This document shows, one piece after another, positions 36,501-48,520 of a stretch of 64,000 nucleotides of DNA. The position numbers were made by a program, and so were the translations under genes. Source of the DNA: Hydractinia symbiolongicarpus. Its lineage: Eukaryota > Cnidaria > Hydrozoa > Anthoathecata > Hydractiniidae. The DNA is taken from the NCBI RefSeq assembly GCF_029227915.1, contig NC_079876.1, forward strand, positions 33,153,828-33,217,827, given 5' to 3'. The notes under the pieces were generated by a model. It was not told the DNA's origin, did not search any database, and saw only the letters and a list, made by a program, of their open reading frames with translations. The number at the start of each line of letters is the position of its first letter. The first letter of the stretch is position 1.

Positions 36501-38055
36501 ACCCGGGACTCGGCCCGTATAGTCAAAAGTATACAAAGAAAGTACCCAGGGAGTAAACTCATTTTCGGAACGATTTTTTAAATTATTTTTTCACCACTAC
36601 AACGCATGAGACTTGTAGTTTTCAAAACTGTTTTCATTTTTGATGAGACGCTTAGTGAAAGAGGTTTAATCGCCGGCAAACGAAATCCCGCGATTTCCCG
36701 TAAATCCCGGGCTTGGCCCGTATAGTCGAATGTATACAAAGAAAGTACCCAGGGAGTAAACTCATTTCCCGAACGATTTTTTAAATTTTTTTTTCACCAC
36801 TAAAACGCATGAGACTTGTAGTTTTCAAAAATGTTTTCATTTTTGATGAGACGGTTAATGAAAGAAGTTTAATCGCCGGCAATCGAAAACCCGCGATTTC
36901 CCGTAAATCCCGGGCTTGGCTCGTATAGTCGAATGTATACAAAGAAAGTACCCAGGGAGTAAACTCATTTCCCGAACGATTTTTTAAATTTTTTTTTCAC
37001 CACTAAAACGCATGAGACTTGTAGTTTTCAAAAATGTTTTTATTTTTGATGAGACGGTTAATGAAAGAAGTTTAATCGCCGGCAATCGAAAACCCGCGAT
37101 TTCCCGTAAATCCCGGGCTTGGCCCGTATAGTCGAATGTATACAAAGAAAGTACCCTGTGAGTAAACTCATTTCCCGAACGATTTTTTAAATTATTTTTT
37201 CACCACTAAAACGCATGAGACTTGTAGTTTTCAGAAATGTTTTCATTTTTGATGAGATGCCTAATGAAAGTGGTTTAATCGCCAGCAAACGAAAACCCGC
37301 GATTTCCCGTAAATCCCGGGCTTAGCCCGTATAGTCGAATGTATACAAAGAAAGTACCCTGTGAGTAAACTCATTTCCAAAACGATTTTTTAAATTATTA
37401 TTTCACCACTAAAGCCCATGAGACTTGTAGTTTTTAAAAATGTTACATTTTTGATGAGACGCTGAATAAAAGAAGTTTAATCGCCAGCAAACGAAAACCT
37501 GCGATTTCCCATAAATCCCGGACTCGGCCCGTATAGTCAAAAGTATACAAAAAAGTACCCTGGGAGAAAACTCATTTCCCGAACGATTTTTTAAATTATT
37601 TTTTCACCACTAAAACGCATGAGACTTGTAGTTTTCAGAAATGTTTTCATTTTTGATGCGACGCTTAATGAAAGTGGTTTAATCGCCGGCAAACGAAAAC
37701 CTGCGATTTCCCGTAAATCCCGGGCTTGGCCCGTGTAGTCGAATGTATACAAAGAAAGTACCCTTTGAGTAAACTCATTTCCAAAAACGATTTTTTAAAT
37801 TATCTTTTCACCACTAAAACGCATGACACTTGTAGTTTTCAAAAATGTTTTCATTTTTGATGAGACGCCGAATAAAAGAAGTTTAATCGCCGGCAAACGA
37901 AAACCCGCCATTTCCCGTACACACCGGACTCGGTCCGTATAATCAAATGTATACAAAGAAAGTACCCAGGGAGTAAACTCATTTCCCGAACGATTTTTCA
38001 AATTATTTTTTCACCACTAAAACGCATGGGACTTGTAGTTTTCAAAAATGTTTTC
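33590..38055 (+). repeat. 9-monomer (~1,825-bp) HOR series
   Basis: Copies start near 33,590, 35,415 and 37,240, the last one partial. The aaatgttacattttt unit marks the register at 33,791, 35,616 and 37,442, and the catgacac/cgtacacacc unit marks it at 34,144, 35,969 and 37,795. The first six units agree. The last three differ between copies, because copy 1 holds an internal 3-monomer repeat (an extra gttacattttt unit at 35,008 and a second tttccaattttg unit at 35,217). Periods of 608, 1,217 and 1,825 bp are therefore nested. Confidence 0.8.
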
Positions 38056-38710
38056 ATTTTTGATGCGACGGGTAATGAAAGAAGTTTAATCGCCGGCAAT
38101 CGAAAACCCGCGATTTCCCGTAAATCCCGGGCTTGGCCCGTATAGTCGAATGTATACAAAGAAAGTAACCAGGGAGTAAACTCATTTCCCGAACGATTTT
38201 TTAAATTTTTTTTTCACCACTAAAACGCATGAGACTTGTAGTTTTCAAAAATGTTTTCATTTTTGATGAGACGGTTAATGAAAGAAGTTTAATCGCCGGC
38301 AATCGAAAACCCGCGATTTCCCGTAAATCCCGCGCTTGGCCCGTCTAGTCGAATGTATACAAAGAAAGTACCCTGTGAGTAAACTCATTTCCCGAACGAT
38401 TTTTTAAATTATTTTTTCACCACTAAAACGCATGAGACTTGTAGTTTTCAGAAATGTTTTCATTTTTGATGAGACGCCTGATGAAAGTGGTTTAATCGCC
38501 AGCAAACGAAAACCCGCGATTTCCCGTAAATCCCGGGCTTGACCCGTATAGTCGAATGTATACAAAGAAAGTACCCTGTGAGTAAACTCATTTCCAAAAC
38601 GATTTTTTAAATTATTATTTCACCACTAAAGCCCATGAGACTTGTAGTTTTTAAAAACGTTTTCATTTTTGATGAGACGCTGAATAAAAGAAGGTTAATC
38701 GCCAGCAAAC
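38056..38710 (+). repeat. Satellite linker resembling 30.4-31.2 kb
   Basis: The gatgcgacgggtaatg variant at 38,067 otherwise occurs only at 30,361. It is followed by the same aaccaggg, cgcgcttggcccgtctag and gcctgatgaaagtgg units. Here one of the two ggcaatcg monomers is missing. The segment looks like a transplanted and shortened copy of the earlier region, about 7.7 kb away. Confidence 0.75.
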
Positions 38711-41700
38711 GAAAACCTGCGATTTCCCGTAAATCCCGGACTCGGCCCGTATAGTCAAAAGTATACAAAAAAGTACCCTGGAAGGAAACTCATTTCCCGA
38801 ACGATTTTTTAAATTATTTTTTCACCACTAAAACGCATGAGACTTGTAGTTTTCAGAAATGTTTTCATTTTTGATGCGACGCTTAATGAAAGTGGTTTAA
38901 TCGCCGGCAAACGAAAACCTGCGATTTCCCGTAAATCCCGGGCTTGGCCCGTGTAGTCGAATGTATACAAAGAAAGTACCCTGTGAGTAAACTCATTTCC
39001 AAAAACGATTTTTTAAATTATCTTTTCACCACTAAAACGCATGACACTTGTAGTTTTCAAAAATGTTTTCATTTTTGATGAGACGCTGAATAAAAGAAGT
39101 TTAATCGCCGGCAATCGAAAACCCGCGATTTCCCGTAAATCCCGCCCTTGGTCCGTCTAGTCGAATGTATACAAAGAAAATACCCTGTGAGTAAACTCAT
39201 TTCCCGAACGATTTTTTAAATTATTTTTTCACCACTAAAACGCATGAGACTAGTAGTTTTCAGAAATGTTTTCATTTTTGATGAGACGCCTAATGAAAGT
39301 GGTTTAATCGCCAGCAAACGAAAACCCGCGATTTCCCGTAAATCCCGGGCTTGGCCCGTATAGTCGAATGTATACAAAGAAAGTACCCTGTGAGTAAACT
39401 CATTTCCAAAACGATTTTTTAAATTATTATTTCACCACTAAAGCCCATGAGACTTGTAGTTTTTAAAAATGTTTTCATTTTTGATGAGACGCTGAATAAA
39501 AGAAGTTTAATTGCCAGCAAACGAAAACCTGCGATTTCCCGTAAATCCCGGACTCGGCCCGTATAGTCAAAAGTATACAAAAAAGTACCCTGGAAGGAAA
39601 CTCATTTCCAAAAACGATTTTTTAAATTATCTTTTCACCACTAAAACGCATGACACTTGTAGTTTTCAAAAATGTTTTCATTTTTGATGAGACGCTGAAT
39701 AAAAGAAGTTTAATCGCCGGCAAACGAAAACCCGCCATTTCCCGTACACACCGGACTCGGTCCGTATAATCAAATGTATACAAAGAAAGTACCCAGGGAG
39801 TAAACCCATTTCCCGAACGATTTTTTAAATTATTTTTTCACCACTAAAACGCATGGGACTTGTAGTTTTCAAAAATGTTTTCATTTTTGATGAGACGCTG
39901 AATGAAAGAAGTTTAATCGCCAGCAAACGAAAACCTGCGATTTCCCGTAAATCCCGGACTCGGCCCGTATAGTCAAAAGTATACAAAGAAAGTACCCAGG
40001 GTGTAAACTCATTTCCCGAACTATTTTTTAAATTATTATTTCACCACTAAAGCCCATGAGACTTGTAGTTTTTAAAAATGTTTCCATTTTTGATGAGACG
40101 TTGAATAAAAGAAGTTTAATCGCCGGCAAACGAAAACCCGCGACTTCCCGTAAATCCCGGACTCGGCCCGTATAGTCAAAAGTATACAAAGAAAGTACCC
40201 AGGGAGTAAACTCATTTCCCTAACGATTTTTTAAATTATTTTTTCACCACTAAAACGCATGACACTTGTAGTTTTTAAAAATGTTTTCATTTTTGATGAG
40301 ACGCTGAATAAAAGAAGTTTAATCGCCGGCAAACGAAAACCCGCCATTTCCCGTAAACCCCGGACTCGGCCCGCATAGTCAAAAGTATACAAAGAAAGTA
40401 CCCGGGGGTAAACTCATTTCCTGAACGATTTTTCAAATTATTTTTTCACCACTAAAACGCATGAGACTTGTAGTTTTTAAAAATGTTTTCATTTTTGATG
40501 AGACGCTGAATAAAAGAAGTTTAATCGCCGGCAAACGAAAACCCGCAATTTCCCGTAAATCCCGGACTCGGCCTGCATAGTAAAGAAAGTACCCGGGATG
40601 TAAACTCATTTCCCGAACGATTTTTTAAATTATTATTTCACCACTAAAACCCATGAGACTTGTAGTTTTTAAAAATGTTTTCATTTTTGATGAGACGCTG
40701 AATAAAAGAAGTTTAATCGCCGGCAAACGAAAACCCGCCATTTCCCGTAAACCCCGGACTCGGCCCGTGTAGTCAAAAGTATACAAAGAAATTACCCAGG
40801 CAGTAAACTCATTTTCCGAACGATTTTTTAATTTATTTTCTCACCACTACAACGCCTGAGACTTGTAGTTTTTAAAAATGTTTTCATTTTTGAAGAGACG
40901 CTGAATAAAAGAAGTTTAATCGCCGGCAAACGAAAACCCACCATTTCCCGTAAACCCCGGACTCGGCCCGTATAGTCAAAAGTATACAAAGAAAGTCCCC
41001 AGGGTGTAAACTCATTTTCCGAACGATTTTTTGAATTATTTTTTCACCACTACAACGCATGAGACTTGTAGTTTTCAAAAATGTTTTCATTTTTGATGAG
41101 ACGCTTAATGAAAGAGGTTTAATCGCCGGCAAACGAAATCCCGCGATTTCCCGTAAATCCCGGGCTTGGCCCGTATAGTCGAATGTATACAAAGAAAGTA
41201 CCCAGGATGTAAACTCATTTCCCGAACGATTTTTTAATATTTTTTTTCACCACTAAAACGCATGAGACTTGTAGTTTTCAAAAATGTTTTCATTTTTGAT
41301 GAGACGGTTAATGAAAGAAGTTTAATCGCCGGCAATTTAAAACCCGCGATTTCCCGTAAATCCCGGGCTTGGCCCGTATAGTCGAATGTATACAAAGAAA
41401 GTACCCTGTGAGTAAACTCATTTCCCGAACGATTTTTTAAATTATTTTTTCACCACTAAAACGCATGAGACTTGTAGTTTTCAGAAATGTTTTCATTTTT
41501 GATGAGGCGCTTAATGAAAGTGGTTTAATCGCCAGGAAACGAAAACCCGCGATTTCCCGTAAATCCCGGGCTTGGCCCGTATAGTCGAATGTATACAAAG
41601 AAAGTACCCTGTGAGTAAACTCATTTCCGAAACGATTTTTTAAATTATCTTTTCACCACTAAAACGCATGAGACTTGTAGTTTTCAAAAATGTTTTCATT

Positions 41701-44700
41701 TTTGACGAGACGCTGAATAAAAGAAGTTTAATCGCCGGCAAACGAAAACCCGCCATTTCCCGTAAACCCCGGACTCGACCGGTATAGTCAAAAGTATACA
41801 AAGAAAGTACCCAGGGAGTAAACTCATTTCCCGAACGATTTTTTAAATTATTTTTTCACCACTAAAACGCATGAGACCTGTAGTTTTCAGAAATGTTTTC
41901 ATTTTTGATGCGAAGCTTAATGAAAGTGGTTTAATCGCCGGCAAACGAAAACCTGCGATTTCCCGTAAATCCCGGACTCGGCCCGTATAGTCAAAAGTAT
42001 ACAAAAAAGTACCCTGGGAGGAAACTCATTTCCCGAACGATTTTTTAAATTATTTTTTCACCACTAAAACGCATGAGACTTGTAGTTTTCAGAAATGTTT
42101 TCATTTTTGATGCGACGCCTAATGAAAGTGGTTTAATCGCCGGCAAACGAAAATCTGCGATTTCCCGTAAGTCCCGGGCTTGGCCCGTGTAGTCGAATGT
42201 ATACAAAGAAAGTACCCTGTGAGTAAACTCATTTCCAAAAACGATTTTTTAAATTATCTTTTCACCACTAAAACGCATGACACTTGTAGTTTTCAAAAAT
42301 GTTTTCATTTTTGATGAGACGCTGAATAAAAGAAGTTTAATCGCCGGCAATCGAAAACCCGCGATTTCCCGTAAATCCCGCCCTTGGCCCGTCTAGTCGA
42401 ATGTATACAAAGAAAATACCCTGTGAGTAAACTCATCTCCCGAACGATTTTTTAAATTATTTTTTCACCACTAAAACGCATGAGACTTGTAGTTTTCAGA
42501 AATGTTTTCATTTTTGATGAGACGCCTAATGAAAGTGGTTTAATCGCCAGCAAACGAAAACCCGCGATTTCCCGTAAATCCCGGACTTGGCCGGTATAGT
42601 CGAATGTATACAAAGAAAGTACCCTGTGAGTAAACTCATTTCCAAAACGATTTTTTAAATTATTATTTCACCACTAAAGCCCATGAGACTTGTAGTTTTT
42701 AAAAATGTTTTCATTTTTGATGAGACGCTGAATAAAAGAAGTTTAATCGCCAGCAAACGAAAACCTGCGATTTCCCGTAAATCCCGGACTCGGCCCGTAT
42801 AGTCAAAAGTATACAAAAAAGTACCCTGGGAGGAAACTCATTTCCCGAACGATTTTTTAAATTATTTTTTCACCACTAAAACGCATGAGACCTGTAGTTT
42901 TCAGAAATGTTTTCATTTTTGATGCGACGCTTAATGAAAGTGTTTTAATCGCCGGCAAACGAAAACCTGCTATTTCCCGTAAATCCCGGGCTTGGCCCGT
43001 GTAGTCGAATGTATACAAAGAAAGTACCCTGTGAGTAAACTCATTTCCAAAAACGATTTTTTAAATTATCTTTTCACCACTAAAACGCATGACACTTGTA
43101 GTTTTCAAAAATGTTTTCATTTTTGATAAGACGCTGAATAAAAGAAGTTTAATCGCCGGCAAACGAAAACCCGCCATTTCCCGTACACACCGGACTCGGT
43201 CCGTATAATCAAATGTATACAAAGAAAGTACCCAGGGAGTAAACCCATTTCCCGAACGATTTTTTAAATTATTTTTTCACCACTAAAACGCATGGGACTT
43301 GTAGTTTTCAAAAATGTTTTCATTTTTGATGAGACGCTGAATGAAAGAAGTTTAATCGCCAGCAAACGAAAACCTGCGATTTCCCGTAAATCCCGGACTC
43401 GGCCCGTATAGTCAAAAGTATACAAAGAAAGTACCCAGGGTGTAAACTCATTTCCCGAACTATTTTTTAAATTATTATTTCACCACTAAAGCCCATGAGA
43501 CTTGTAGTTTTTAAAAATGTTTCCATTTTTGATGAGACGTTGAATAAAAGAAGTTTAATCGCCGGCAAACGAAAACCCGCGACTTCCCGTAAATCCCGGA
43601 CTCGGCCCGTATAGTCAAAAGTATACAAAGAAAGTACCCAGGGAGTAAACTCATTTCCCTAACGATTTTTTAAATTATTTTTTCACCACTAAAACGCATG
43701 ACACTTGTAGTTTTTAAAAATGTTTTCATTTTTGATGAGACGCTGAATAAAAGAAGTTTAATCGCCGGCAAACGAAAACCCGCCATTTCCCGTAAACCCC
43801 GGACTCGGCCCGCATAGTAAAGAAAGTACCCGGGATGTAAACTCATTTCCCGAACGATTTTTTAAATTATTATTTCACCACTAAAACCCATGAGACTTGT
43901 AGTTTTTAAAAATGTTTTCATTTTTGATGAGACGCTGAATAAAAGAAGTTTAATCGCCGGCAAACAAAAACCCGCCATTTCCCGTAAACCCCGGACTCGG
44001 CCCGTATAGTCAAAAGTATACAAAGAAATTACCCAGGGAGTAAACTCATTTTCCGAACGATTTTTTAATTTATTTTCTCACCACTACAACGCATGAGACT
44101 TGTAGTTTTTAAAAACGTTTTCATTTTTGATGAGACGTTGAATAAAAGAAGTTTAATCGCCGGCAAACGAAAACCCACCATTTCCCGTAAACCCCGGACT
44201 CGGCCCGTATAGTCAAAAGTATACAAAGAAAGTCCCCAGGGTGTAAACTCATTTTCCGAACGATTTTTTGAATTATTTTTTCACCACTACAACGCATGAG
44301 ACTTGTAGTTTTCAAAAATGTTTTCATTTTTGATGAGACGCTTAATGAAAGAGGTTTAATCGCCGGCAAACGAAATCCCGCGATTTCCCGTAAATCCCGG
44401 GCTTGGCCCGTATAGTCGAATGTATACAAAGAAAGTACCCAGGGAGTAAACTCATTTCCCAAACGATTTTTTAATATTTTTTTTCACCACTAAAACGCAT
44501 GAGACTTGTAGTTTTCAAAAATGTTTTCATTTTTGATGAGACGGTTAATGAAAGAAGTTTAATCGCCGGCAATTTAAAACCCGCGATTTCCCGTAAATCC
44601 CGGGCTTGGCCCGTATAGTCGAATGTATACAAAGAAAGTACCCTGTGAGTAAACTCATTTCCCGAACGATTTTTTAAATTATTTTTTCACCACTAAAACG

Positions 44701-45050
44701 CATGAGACTTGTAGTTTTCAGAAATGTTTTCATTTTTGATGAGGCGCTTAATGAAAGTGGTTTAATCGCCAGGAAACGAAAACCCGCGATTTCCCGTAAA
44801 TCCCGGGCTTGGCCCGTATAGTCGAATGTATACAAAGAAAGTACCCTGTGAGTAAACTGATTTCCAAAACGATTTTTTAAATTATCTTTTCACCACTAAA
44901 AGGCATGAGACTTGTAGTTTTCAAAAATGTTTTCATTTTTGATGAGACGCTGAATAAAAGAAGTTTAATCGCCGGCAAACAAAAACCCGCCATTTCCCGT
45001 AAACCCCGGACTCGACCGGTATAGTCAAAAGTATACAAAGAAAGTACCCA
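38711..45050 (+). repeat. Domain E: 16-mer (3,237-bp) HOR, two copies
   Basis: Copy 1 (about 38,711-41,800) and copy 2 (about 41,948-45,050) share ordered markers at offset 3,237: cccgcccttgg (39,141 / 42,378), acaaagaaaatacc (39,171 / 42,408), the 11-bp deletion (40,581 / 43,818), gtccccaggg (40,995 / 44,232) and ggcaatttaaaac (41,332 / 44,569). Copy 2 has an extra gcatgagacctg unit near 42,890, and copy 1 has an extra acccgggggtaaac unit near 40,400. These balance each other in length. Confidence 0.85.
40571..40590 (+). other. 11-bp deletion marker in unit tail (first copy)
   Basis: The tail reads atagtaaagaaag, lacking caaaagtatac. The same deletion is found at 43,818 and 51,928, each followed by cccgggatgtaaactc and aaaacccatgag. 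It is thus a single event shared by domain E (both copies) and domain G. Confidence 0.85.
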
Positions 45051-48000
45051 GGGCGTAAACTCATTTCCCGAATGATTTTTTATATTATTTTTTTACCACT
45101 AAACGCATGAGACTTGTAGTTTTCAAAAATATTTTCATATTTGATGGGACGCTGAATAAAAGAAGTTTAATCGCCGGCAAACGAAAATCCGCGATTTCCC
45201 GTAAATCCGGGACTCGGCCCGTATAATCAAAAGTATACAAAGAAAGTACCCAGGGAGTAAACTCATTTCCCGAACAATTTTTTAAATTATTTTTTCACCA
45301 CTAAAACGCATGAGACTTGTAGTTTTCAAAAATATTTTCATTTTTGATGAGACGGTTAATGAAAGAAGTTTAATCGCCGGCAAACGAAATCCCGCGTTTT
45401 CCCGTAAATCCGGGGCTTGGCCCGTATAGTCGAATGTATACAAAGAAAGTACCCAGGGAGTAAACTCATTTCCCGAAAGATTTTTTAAATTTTTTTTTCA
45501 CCACTAAAACGCATGAGACTTGTAGTTTTCAAAAATGTTTTCATTTTTGATGAGACGCTTAATGAAAGAGGTTTAATCGCCGGAAAACGAAAACCCGCGA
45601 TTTCCCGTAAATCCCGGGCTTGGCCCGTATAGTCGAATGTATACAAAGAAAGTACCATGTGAGTAAACTCGTTTCCAGAACGATTTTTTAAATTATTTTT
45701 TCACCACTAAAATGCATAAGACTTGTAGTTTTTAAAAATGTGTTCAATTTTGATGAAACGCTGAATAAAAGAAGTTTAATCGCCGGCAAACGAAAACCCG
45801 CGATTTCCCGTAAATCCCGGCTTGGCCCGTATAGTCAAAAGTATACAAAGAAAGTACCCAGGGAGTAAACTCATTTCCCGAACGATTTTTTAAATTATTT
45901 TTTTACCACTAAAACGCATGAGACTTATAGTTTTTAAAAATGTTTTCATTTTTGATGAGACGCTGAATAAAAGAAGTTTAATCGCCGGCAAACGAAAACC
46001 CGCCATTTCCCGTAAACCCCGGACTCGGCCCGTATAGTCAAAAGTATACAAAGAAAGTACCCAGGAAGTAAACTCATTTTCCGAACGATTTTTTAAATTA
46101 TTTTTTCACCACTACAACGCATGAGACTTGTAGTTTTCAAAACTGTTTTCATTTTTGATGAGACGCTTAATGAAAGACGTTTAATCGCCGGCAAACGAAA
46201 TCCCGCGATTTCCCGTAAATCCCGGGCTTGGCCCGTATAGTCGAATGTATACAAAGAAAGTACCCAGGGAGTAAACTCATTTCCCGAACGATTTTTTAAT
46301 TTTTTTTTCACCACTAAAACGCATGAGACTTGTAGTTTTCAAAAATGTTTTCATTTTTGATGAGACGGTTAATGAAAGAAGTTTAATCGCCGGCAATCGA
46401 AAACCCGCGATTTCCCGTAAATCCCGGGCTTGGCCCGTATAGTCGAATGTATACAAAGAAAGTACCCTGTGAGTAAACTCATTTCCCGAACGATTTTTTA
46501 ATTTTTTTTTCACCACTAAAACGCATGAGACTTGTAGTTTTCAAAAATGTTTTCATTTTTGATGAGACGGTTAATGAAAGAAGTTTAATCGCCGGCAATC
46601 GAAAACCCGCGATTTCCCGTAAATCCCGGGCTTGGCCCGTATAGTCGAATGTATACAAAGAAAGTACCCTGTGAGTAAACTCATTTCCCGAACGATTTTT
46701 TAAATTATTTTTTTACCACTAAAACGCATGAGACTTATAGTTTTTAAAAATGTTTTCATTTTTGATGAGACGCTGAATAAAAGAAGTTTAATCGCCGGCA
46801 AACGAAAACCCGCCATTTCCCGTAAACCCCGGACTCGGCCCGTATAGTCAAAAGTATACAAAGAAAGTACCCAGGAAGTAAACTCATTTTCCGAACGATT
46901 TTTTAAATTATTTTTTCACCACTACAACGCATGAGACTTGTAGTTTTCAAAACTGTTTTCATTTTTGATGAGACGCTTAATGAAAGACGTTTAATCGCCG
47001 GCAAACGAAATCCCGCGATTTCCCGTAAATCCCGGGCTTGGCCCGTATAGTCGAATGTATACAAAGAAAGTACCCAGGGAGTAAACTCATTTCCCGAACG
47101 ATTTTTTAATTTTTTTTTCACCACTAAAACGCATGAGACTTGTAGTTTTCAAAAATGTTTTCATTTTTGATGAGACGGTTAATGAAAGAAGTTTAATCGC
47201 CGGCAATCGAAAACCCGCGATTTCCCGTAAATCCCGGGCTTGGCCCGTATAGTCGAATGTATACAAAGAAAGTACCCTGTGAGTAAACTCATTTCCCGAA
47301 CGATTTTTTAATTTTTTTTTCACCACTAAAACGCATGAGACTTGTAGTTTTCAAAAATGTTTTCATTTTTGATGAGACGGTTAATGAAAGAAGTTTAATC
47401 GCCGGCAATCGAAAACCCGCGATTTCCCGTAAATCCCGGGCTTGGCCCGTATAGTCGAATGTATACAAAGAAAGTACCCTGTGAGTAAACTCATTTCCCG
47501 AACGATTTTTTAAATTATTTTTTCACCACTAAAACGCATGAGACTTGTAGTTTTCAGAAATGTTTTCATTTTTGATGAGACGCTTAATGAAAGTGGTTTA
47601 ATCGCCAGCAAACGAAAACCCGCGATTTCCCGTAAATCCCGGGCTTAACCCGTATAGTCGAATGTATACAAAGAAAGTGCCCTGTGAGTAAACTCATTTC
47701 CAAAACGATTTTTTAAATTATCTTTTCACCACTAAAACGCATGAGACTTGTAGTTTTCAAAAATGTTTTCATTTTTGATGAGACGCTGAATAAAAGAAGT
47801 TTAATCGCCGGCAAACGAAAACCCGCCATTTCCCGTAAACCCCGGACTCGACCGGTATAGTCAAAAGTATACAAAGAAAGTACCCAGGGAGTAAACTCAT
47901 TTCCCGAACGATTTTTTATATTGTTTTTTTACCACTAAACGCATGAGACTTGTAGTTTTCAAAAATATTTTCATATTTGATGGGACGCTGAATAAAGGAA

Positions 48001-48520
48001 GTTTAATCGCGGGCAAACGAAATCCCGCGTTTTGCCGTAAATCCGGGGCTTGGCCCGTATAGTCGAATGTATACAAAGAAAGTACCCAGGGAGTAAACTC
48101 ATTTCCCGAACGATTTTTTAAATTTTTTTTCACCACTAAAACGCATGAGACTTGTAGTTTTCAAAAATGTTTTCATTTTTGATGAGACGCTTAATGAAAG
48201 AGGTTTAATCGCCGGAAAACGAAAACCCGCGATTTCCCGTAAATCCCGGGCTTGGCCCGTATAGTTGAATGTATACAAAGAAAGTACCCTGTGAGTAAAC
48301 TCGTTTCCAGAACGATTTTTTAAATTATTTTTTCACCACTAAAACGCATGAGACTTGTAGTTTTTAAAAATGGTTTCATTTTTGATGAGACGCTGAATAA
48401 AAGAAGTTTAATCGCCGGAAAACGAAAACCCGCGATTTCCCGTAAATCCCGGGCTTGGCCCGTATAGTTGAATGTATACAAAGAAAGTACCCTGTGAGTA
48501 AACTCGTTTCCAGAACGATT
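45051..48520 (+). repeat. Domain F: cassette units with a 4-mer duplication
   Basis: The domain opens and closes with the ordered cassette that begins with the atatttgatggg subtype (45,137 and 47,973). Between them lies a 4-monomer duplication. Two near-identical units with gttgaatgtatac lie near 48,264 and 48,467. No gene is seen. Confidence 0.8.
45864..47521 (+). repeat. 4-monomer (810-bp) tandem duplication
   Basis: Copy 1 (45,864-46,673) and copy 2 (46,674 to about 47,521) agree throughout by eye. They share gagacttatag, cccaggaag, aaaactgttttc, gaaagacgttt and two successive ggcaatcg units. The copies part at ttttttacc versus tttttcacc, near 46,711/47,521. Confidence 0.9.

Larger units (their letters stand above)
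26632..38055 (+). repeat. Domain D: mixed units with 5-mer and 9-mer HORs
   Basis: About 56 monomers of both classes lie here. The earlier part (26.6-31.2 kb) has shorter echoes, such as two adjacent copies of the ggcaatcg unit near 30,540 and 30,740 carrying the rare cgcgcttggcccgtctag variant. The later parts are the 5-mer at 31,261 and the 9-mer series from 33,590. No gene or unique sequence is seen. Confidence 0.8.
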
